A stretch of DNA of 64,000 bases from Spodoptera frugiperda (Eukaryota; Arthropoda; Insecta; Lepidoptera; Noctuidae): positions 8,687,315-8,751,314 of the forward strand of contig NC_064239.1 of the NCBI RefSeq assembly GCF_023101765.2, given 5' to 3'. The notes below the pieces were generated by a model. It was not told where the DNA came from. It ran no database searches and saw only the letters and a list, made by a program, of their open reading frames with translations. Below are positions 57,601 to 64,000 of this stretch, piece after piece (the first letter of the stretch is position 1; each line of letters opens with the position of its first letter). The translations under genes and the position numbers were made by a program.

Positions 57601-60600
57601 AAATTATTTAAAAACAAAAACCTCAAAGTTGAGACCTGAAATTCTTTCTGAAAATTTCAGTGCGGTAAAAAAACAGTTTCATAATAATTATAAATACTAT
57701 GACGGTTTGCAATAACGTTTTCTTACTCATACTATTTATAGGCTAGTTTACACCATAACTGAACTGTTATTTACCATCAGTTAAAATTAGCATTTATTAA
57801 TTTTCACGGCAAGTCAAATACAATGTGATAGGGTTGGGACTTCTAACCCGTTAAGGCTGAGTTCTACATCTAATTTTATGGACAAAAGTCGGGGGTCGAA
57901 GCGGTCAAAACCCCTCCCCCTAAAAGTTATGGCCATTTTAATATTTTTTTTTACTTTTTTTGATATCAAAGGTTGTATGCGTCGTAGAAACAAAAAAAAA
58001 CGACAAACGGTAGCTAATAACCTTGGCTAACTAATTCATTACTTTTTTCATATGTTTGATAATGTTTTGGTGAGAAAAAAAATCATTTGTGAATTATTTT
58101 TACCGAAAAAATCACTATTTTTCAATATTTTCAATTAGGGGTTCAACACCCCTTATTATTTTTTTTGTCGATAAAATTAGATGTAGTACTCAGCCTTAAC
58201 GGGTTAGAAGTCCCAACCCTATTACATTGTATATTCAGGGAACTTCGCTCCTTATTCTCCCACTTATTTAATCGAGTATAAAAGAAAATATAGGAAGATT
58301 AAACTATTTTATTTGAATTTTTATCAGCAGACTCTTTTCTTTTTCCAGGTTGGTACAGCTGCAGCAGAACAGTTGAATAAGTTAGTCGACTCAGGACTAC
58401 TGTTGGACAAATTCCACGTGATTGGTCACTCATTGGGCAGCCACGTGGCAGGATACACTGCAAGGGAACTGAAGACTAAATACAGCAAAACTATCAAAAG
58501 GTACTTAACTTACTTATCAACTAATAGTAATGGCTGTCAGCTCATCGAATTAAAATGAACACTAGTAATAAAGTCTGTTTTTAATAAGAGATGCTGTAAT
58601 TACTTTGAATATAGCGTTTCATTCGCGTAACTTTCTTATATTCCCTGACTTCTACCCAAATAATTTTAAGATTTACTCTGACCTTTAACCAAATTCGGCT
58701 GAATGCCATAGAGCAATTACGGTCTATCTTAGTAACAACAACCTGACAAGAGTAAACGTAGTAAATAAAACGCAAAATGTGAAAAAAAAGTTATTAAAAT
58801 AGCCTGGACCTAATTGAGAACCCAGAGGAACTCCAGATGCAACGTATTATGTTTGAGATTTAAAGACCATTATTACTAAATATACCTTGCCTGTTTTATA
58901 TTTAAAAACTTAAATCATCTACTAGAGAGCGTGTCCACCATAAAAATATAATTTTATTAGTCATATCCTACGATAAATACTGTCAAATGCTTCATATAAA
59001 ACATAACAAACATCATCCAACATACTGTATCTTAGTCACAATTAATAAATTAACACAGTGAACAAACATTTCAGATTAACAGCCCTCGATCCCGCTTTTC
59101 CAGCGTTCTATCCTGATGGCGTGGTGATGGAACACGTGAGTGCGAAGGATGCAGACTTTGTGGATGTCATACATACTGACGCCGGTGGTTATGGCGCACC
59201 GGTACGAACCGGAACGGCAGACTTCTGGCCGAACGGTGGCAAAAGCATACAGCCTGGTTGCCCCCGATTTGCCCCGATACCTCTCTCCGATGATAGTAAG
59301 TTTTTGTTTCAAAATAATAATTATGCTTCTCTTCGCGGGTTCTGAACAAGATCGTTGATTCCTAAACCATTACGTTAAAATAGGAATACTTAGTACAGGA
59401 CATTACTGGCGCTTGCGATTTATTAAAAGTACATGTGTTGTACATCTGTATAAATGCTTGTATAAACAATCCAAATTCTTGCTTTTATAAGTGTTTAACA
59501 TTTTCTCTGTGTAATATAACTGTACAATAACCGAAGTTGTGTTTAATGAATCGCTTTCAATGTGTATTACATTAGAATTTTGTATAAAAATTAAATTATA
59601 AATAATGTTCAGCTTCATCTGGTAACACTGGGAGACGAGCCTATCGTTGTCGGAAAAAAACTAAGCGGAAAGCTGATAGTATGTAGACTTTTGTAATTTA
59701 TTGTCATATTGGTATTGGTATTGGGTAAGATCTCTGTGCCCGTCTAATGCTATACGCTTACGAATTTAATGTAGGGTTTCAGCGGGAACAAATCACAACT
59801 ATAACACTTAATTACTATAAGGTAATTTTTAATTGTAAGACCATCATTGCACATTTGTGGGGTCAGCACAACATGTCACTCTCATCATTCCGTCTATCGC
59901 TGCATTGATTCCCATTTTACCCTTCCTACAAACATGTATATCATTTTTCACGTAATTCCACTATATTTTATCAACCACTTAGTCGCTCTATCCTCTGCTA
60001 TTTCTCTTGTTTATTTACTTTTAGCGCAGGTTGGCCCTATATTCTTCAAGCCTTCATTTAATCTCTATTTATGATTTCGTTATGAAACTTCGTTGCATTT
60101 TTCGTCACCAGCAATCTCACTCACGAGTCTCCAGGGTACAGCCCTGGAGACTCGTGAGTGAGATTGCTGCAAATAAAATAATAATCACAATGGAATGTCA
60201 TAGACCATCCACATCATCAATTTCCTTAAAACCACCTAATTCTAAATACACGTCATTTCACACATTTCTGACAGAGCGCATAATTTTCCGCGATATCACA
60301 TCAACCCTAAAGCACGTTTAATCCGCATTAATCCCCACAATCATAACAAAATACGAGGGACGCATTAATTGTCTGTCTATCTTTAATTTTTCCAGATCTC
60401 TGCAGTCATTGGAGATCATGGCGGTTTTTTGCAGAATCAGTGAGAAATCCTGAAGCATTCCCCGCCTCCCCAGCTGAATCTTACCATAAATTCAGAGAAA
60501 ATCCAAACCCTGAAGAAGGAATGGTATATATGGGCTATAGCTGTGATAATAAGTAAGTCAATAGTTAAACTTCTTTTTTACTTTTTACTCGGTAAATAAC

Positions 60601-62525
60601 AAATATAAGTAATAATAAAAAAATATATTAAGTATTTTACAAAAGAAGAACGATGCATTAAAATAAAAAAATAAATATAACGCATTATATGGGAATTAAT
60701 TACATCTGACACATGGTTGTTATTCTATTTTCTGAATCATGATTTCATTTAATATTGTCAAAGCATACAATATTATAATAGAAACTACCCATAAATGGCT
60801 AATAACTACGAAGTATGTGGTCAGACCATAATTCCGATTCGCTAAACCTAGAGAAACTAAAAATTAAGTAACTACCTACATACATGTGTGTAGGAATCCA
60901 TATAACATAGTATCAGTACCTTTACCAAACGTAATATACAATTTATATGCCTATGGAAGTTAAACAAGGCGTAAATCTGCATACCAAAGGCGTTGAATAT
61001 GGTAATATTTATGACCGTCCACGATCCAACGCATACGTGTGGTGTTCGCAATCGCAGTGACCTAAATATTAAGGAAAAGTAAGACAACAAATAGACTCGA
61101 TACATGTATAGGTTGGTACCTATGAAGTTCAATGTCAAACTAAAATTAGAACTTAAGTTGAGATATTTATCATGTTTATTAATGTCCATGAGTTTCCGAT
61201 ATTTGGGCACTGTTATAAGCGCCATGATCACGGTTCATCCGTGTCAGTCATTAAGGTCTAATGTTAGTGATAGGGACCATAACAGATAAAAAAAAATGTA
61301 AAACTCCTCTTAAAACGTTCAGCCTTATTTCTGACACAGCCTGGCCTGGTTTTATTTCGTAAAGATTTTTTTTGGAGTTTGATCGGACGTACGAGCACTC
61401 GATTCACTTGATGGTAAATATTCAGGGCTACTCGTGGATAATGACAACACTAAATATTACCGAATTTGTGAGAGTTTGGGGTTACTTTGATTGAGAGTAA
61501 TGTGTGTAAGATTAGACCATCCTCACGTACACGATTAAAAACTCAAGCTTTGTTTCATACCGGGTGTTTTGAGCAACGGTAATATCACTCCGGTTGAGCT
61601 GGCCCATTGGTGTCGACAAATACAATAGTTCTCAGACGTTAACATTTATTTCGACACCAGCAATTTATACTACGCTAAGTCGAAATTTGGAAAAAACTTT
61701 TTTTATGCCAAGTTGCTTAAAATGTGTGTTTACATACGTCATAAAAAAATTGAGAAGAAATATGCAAAAATAAGAAAGTTACAAATCTTATAAAACGCTA
61801 AGTAAAGGTACTTTTTGAAATCACTCGATTTATATTACGCCAACTATTATTAGCGGAGTGTGCGCGGGGATCACTTTGGTCAAAGTTCGTGCAACACTGC
61901 ACTAACTCATAGTTAGCGTAGTTTAGTGCGTTCGTGTGTATACTTGTTCGTCTGTAAAATGAACAACTTAGCGACTTTTACATAGTAAATACTTATGTGT
62001 CAACGTATTAATTAGTTTATTAATGGTACGTTGACTATTATTTTTGTGAGTAAGTACATGTTCTTTATAAAATATTGAAATATGCATCAGATGATTGATC
62101 ATGCACTACGACGTCCCGTACTACACTACGCTAACATAAGTTAGACGTGTATAAGATGTAAATTTTTTTTGATGATTTACGTTCATATACGGCTAACTTG
62201 CGCTAAATCAAAAAATAGAAATAATTAAGAAAATATAAATATGAGATATTACAATGAATAAATTAAATATTAAGAATACCAAATTTCAAAAAAGTATCTT
62301 AATTAATGTAAAAGTTATCATGTTTTTCCCTTTAAACGCCTCTACTGTAAAGTACGCTTTTTGAGTTAGCGCAGTATAAATTGCTGGTGTCGATTTATTC
62401 GTTGTTTTTTGTTTGATTTCAGAGCCGAAGGATCTTATTACTTAACGACGAACTCTCAAACACCATTTGGAAAAGGAATGGATGGGCTCTATCCTAAAAG
62501 CAAGAGTAATTCCATTAAGAAATAA
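54629..62525 (+). CDS. Neutral lipase (pancreatic lipase family) 2, eight exons, 340 aa
   Basis: Paralogue of lipase 1, with the same predicted role as a secreted lipid hydrolase. Exons: 54629-54707, 55147-55204, 55825-55963, 57219-57332, 58349-58500, 59075-59295, 60396-60552, 62423-62525 (1,023 nt with stop). Exons 3-7 are the same lengths as in gene 1 (139, 114, 152, 221 and 157 nt), and every intron phase matches. The N-terminus MFSKN..YLFLITCCVSEIV is a signal peptide. The triad is S158 in the canonical GHSLG, D186 in LDPAFP and H259 in CSHWRSW. Cys243 and Cys257 bracket a short lid. The C-terminus is 11 residues longer than in gene 1 and basic (PKSKSNSIKK). Exon 1 uses a GTAGTG donor, chosen because it alone gives the phase that exon 2 needs and it matches gene 1. 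The introns carry at least six repeats or MITEs. Confidence 0.92.
55615..55732 (+). repeat. SINE family C 3' part in lipase 2 intron 2
   Basis: 'aatccgcatcgaacaagcgt', 'ggtgattaatgttgaaacct', 'gtgagaagaggcctttgctc'. It ends about 90 bases before exon 3. Confidence 0.7.
56030..56115 (-). repeat. R1-like LINE tail unit in lipase 2 intron 3
   Basis: Antisense: 'actgactaaaaaccaccccg', 'aaccggagccccggtaaacc' and 'gttcgcagctccggat'. The C-rich terminal block and A-run are missing. The 5' end is near the common start, with six further bases. Confidence 0.78.
56116..56257. repeat. MITE family J in lipase 2 intron 3
   Basis: The left end 'agggtgtttagt' is disturbed by a few added bases before 'tacgagtttgttttaatgtt'. 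The right end is 'gtaaaacaaattcgtactaa' then 'gccct'. The core has 'gattggccggctcg' and 'gcaccgaacgcggtc'. It abuts the tail unit at 56,115. Confidence 0.75.
56385..56445. repeat. AT-rich inverted repeat in lipase 2 intron 3
   Basis: 'acagattatcata' pairs with 'tatgataatctgt' around an AT-rich centre that is itself nearly palindromic (attatgatatcataat). No known function. Confidence 0.6.
56800..57010 (+). repeat. SINE family G copy in lipase 2 intron 3
   Basis: Starts in a decayed head (gaggttcgattatcgggtcg), then 'ttgctgggctttttacgact' and 'ggggataaaaggcgtgacga'. It is the plus-strand counterpart of 1,800-2,076. Confidence 0.72.
57045..57170 (+). repeat. Interspersed repeat family D, diverged
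   Basis: 'ctggtttcacccgctgcact', 'aaatccgaacaagcagttcc', 'acacaatattagcatagaat' follow the order of 9,985-10,180. It ends about 50 bases before exon 4. Confidence 0.55.
57818..58232. repeat. MITE with terminal inverted repeats of about 55 bp in lipase 2 intron 4
   Basis: The left end runs 'atacaatgtgatagggttgg', 'gacttctaacccgttaaggc', 'tgagttctacatctaatttt'. The right end is the inverse complement with few differences and finishes 'cccaaccctattacattgta' plus 't'. The total is 415 bp with a short G- and C-rich block (ggggtcgaagcggtc) and no open frame. It ends about 117 bases before exon 5. Confidence 0.85.
60109..60169. repeat. Perfect 28-bp hairpin in lipase 2 intron 6
   Basis: The left arm starts 'cagcaatctcactcacgagt' (60,109-60,136) and the right arm ends 'actcgtgagtgagattgctg' (60,142-60,169). 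The arms are perfect complements around a 5-base loop, 'tacag'. It is not A+T-rich, so it is unlikely to be chance. It is too short for a standard animal microRNA precursor. Confidence 0.85.
61360..61617 (-). repeat. Repeat family B, strongly decayed, antisense
   Basis: 'tcacttgatggtaaatattc' at one end and 'ggtaatatcactccggttga' then 'gctggcccattggtgt' at the other are the family B ends in reverse. The middle is diverged. It lies in lipase 2 intron 7. Confidence 0.6.
61652..62392. repeat. hAT-like non-autonomous element in lipase 2 intron 7
   Basis: 741 bp. The terminal inverted repeats are 'cgacaccagcaatttatact' and continue 'acgcta' on the left, with 'tagcgcagtataaattgctg' and 'gtgtcg' on the right. 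The flanks are 'atttattt' (61,644-61,651) and 'atttattc' (62,393-62,400), an 8-bp duplication with one mismatch, the size expected for hAT. 'tagcg' or 'cgcta' words recur inside. No transposase frame. It ends 30 bases before exon 8. Confidence 0.8.
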
Positions 62526-62526
62526 A
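62521..62526 (+). terminator. AATAAA overlapping the lipase 2 stop codon
   Basis: The stop TAA at 62,523-62,525 lies inside AATAAA. If this signal is used, the 3' untranslated region would be only about 20 bases long. Another AATAAA is near 63,420. Which is used cannot be told from sequence. Confidence 0.4.
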
Positions 62527-64000
62527 GTTTCACTAGGATGGGTATCTTTCCTTTTTTGTCGAAAACAGAGTTTATTTATTATAGTTAATGTGTAATGTAG
62601 TAATAATTGTAGTGTAAAGTTACAAAATGTTTTCAACTATTAAAATCACAAATCATGTGTCTCTTTAGATCTAGTTTTCATGTGTAAATGCTACAAATAT
62701 GTAATAGAACTTTAGATGTAGATCTTTTTTACATTTTATGGTACATACGTAATTTTTATGATGCTGATTGAGCCTATTATAGTAATGATATGATGAGTAA
62801 CGACAGCTATGCGCTGAGAAATAATTAATAATAGTTTTCCCACTGTGACAAATCTGTTCATGCACTTATAATATATTATTTTTATATATAATTATGTACA
62901 TTTTTAAATCTTATTAAGTCACAATGATATTAATTCGGAAATTGTAAGTGAATTAAATGACAAATAACATATTTTATGACTCCACATATTTGATAAAATT
63001 GGTCATAGTATTAAAATCAATTTTACTATTAAGAGAAAAAGAACAAGAACTAAATTGCATACAATTGATACATTACAGATACTTTTATATTTTTGACATT
63101 GCTTTTTTTGGTTCATTATACTTATAAACGATGCCTCGTAAGGCGAGATAGTGTTCACTTTGGTACTCATCATACCCACACCCACAATAATTTGTATATC
63201 ACACAAAAATAGATTATACATCTTACGTATAATACATTATACATCTTACGTATAATACATTATACATATTATGTATAATACATATTATGTCGATATTTTT
63301 ATTTTCCTTTGCTTGTGTATTAGAATGTGATAAAAAGGTGTACATTATTAATTAATTTACCTACTCATATTTCTGATACTTGTATTATAATGGGTACTTA
63401 AACATTAAGAAAATCTTACGAATAAAACTTCTAATAGTACCTAGTTCTACTGTTTTTGTATAAATAATTGAAAGTATTACTTTGTAACAAACATTTATTT
63501 ATTTTTTGGTGATCTATGAACTACTACAGTGATATTATATAACTATATAATTTTATTTTTGTTCATCTTAATTTTAATTAACATTTAAAAATATATAACA
63601 TGATATATCAATAATTACAATTCGAATATTGAATTACTTTTCTATCGTTTGTACCGTATTAACACTGTATTATTATTATAATTTATTTATTATATTGAAT
63701 CAATAGGTTATAATATTGTATAATGGTAGCTGAAATTAATAACAATAAAAATATATACCATTAACATAATACAAACGTATAACCATTTAATAACAAATAA
63801 ATGCGAGATACTATAGTTTACTAAATCTCAAGACAAGCTTTAACATCATTTGATTTGAAAAGCATTTATAGTCATGCAAACTTAACGTGTATACAAAATT
63901 TTAGCTAAATTTTGTAGCTATCTGCTTCAAAATTTAGCTGCAAGAAATAACTTCAAATACGTACATTCATTCATTCATACTTAAATGAAATTAAAATTAA
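62527..64000. other. Downstream AT-rich region, no gene
   Basis: Very AT-rich, with short open frames only. The one clear structure is the tandem array listed separately. Confidence 0.45.
63205..63290. repeat. Short palindromic tandem array
   Basis: Units of about 22 bases, built on 'attatacatcttacgtataat', repeat about three times with the last unit changed to 'attatacatattatgtataa'. Each unit is close to a palindrome. No gene is adjacent. Confidence 0.75.

Noticed and set aside
60109..60169. A microRNA precursor
   Set aside because: The perfect 28-bp stem and 5-base loop are too short and too perfect for a typical animal precursor.
1..64000. A CRISPR array, prophage or other bacterial defence system
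   Set aside because: No regularly spaced identical repeats, no bacterial genes; all coding evidence is of spliced insect genes and transposons.

Overview
The window looks like nuclear DNA of a moth (Lepidoptera, probably a noctuoid; the species cannot be fixed from sequence alone). The evidence is short exons with GT-AG introns in AT-rich DNA, a fatty acyl-CoA reductase of the compact moth type, two insect neutral lipases, and a dense population of repeats of the kinds common in moth genomes. There is no bacterial-style operon, no CRISPR array and no rRNA gene.

Layout. 1-7,341 is intergenic. It holds repeats and one decayed exon (1338-1447, minus) matching exon 2 of the reductase. 7,342-15,411 (minus) is a complete ten-exon fatty acyl-CoA reductase gene of 450 codons. 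15,412-25,917 is a repeat-rich spacer with a 5'-truncated R1-like LINE copy (about 17,275-18,512) and a nested repeat (19,985-20,720), in which a tRNA-headed SINE has been hit by a LINE-tail unit and by a foldback MITE. 25,918-30,304 (plus) is lipase gene 1: eight exons, 330 codons. 30,305-54,628 is a long spacer with a deleted Tc1/mariner-type element (32,344-33,029), a nearly intact R1-like LINE (40,411-46,568) and a 5'-truncated second LINE (about 49,640-51,715). 54,629-62,525 (plus) is lipase gene 2: eight exons, 340 codons, with the same exon phases as gene 1. The rest, to 64,000, is AT-rich and shows no gene.

How the parts relate. The two lipases are tandem paralogues, probably secreted acylglycerol or phospholipid hydrolases with a Ser-Asp-His triad. 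The reductase would make fatty alcohols from acyl-CoA for wax or pheromone. The lipid theme is shared, but I see no evidence of co-regulation. All three reading frames close exactly at every splice junction I assigned.

The most interesting structure is transposon biology. The R1-like LINE sits inside an antisense copy of its own 3' tail, with a 13-bp target duplication. That antisense tail is itself bounded by imperfect direct repeats of about 120 bp. Several tail-only copies start at nearly the same base, as if the LINE 3' end had become a separate short mobile unit. I found no convincing new host system. The strongest candidate for something undescribed is this tail unit.
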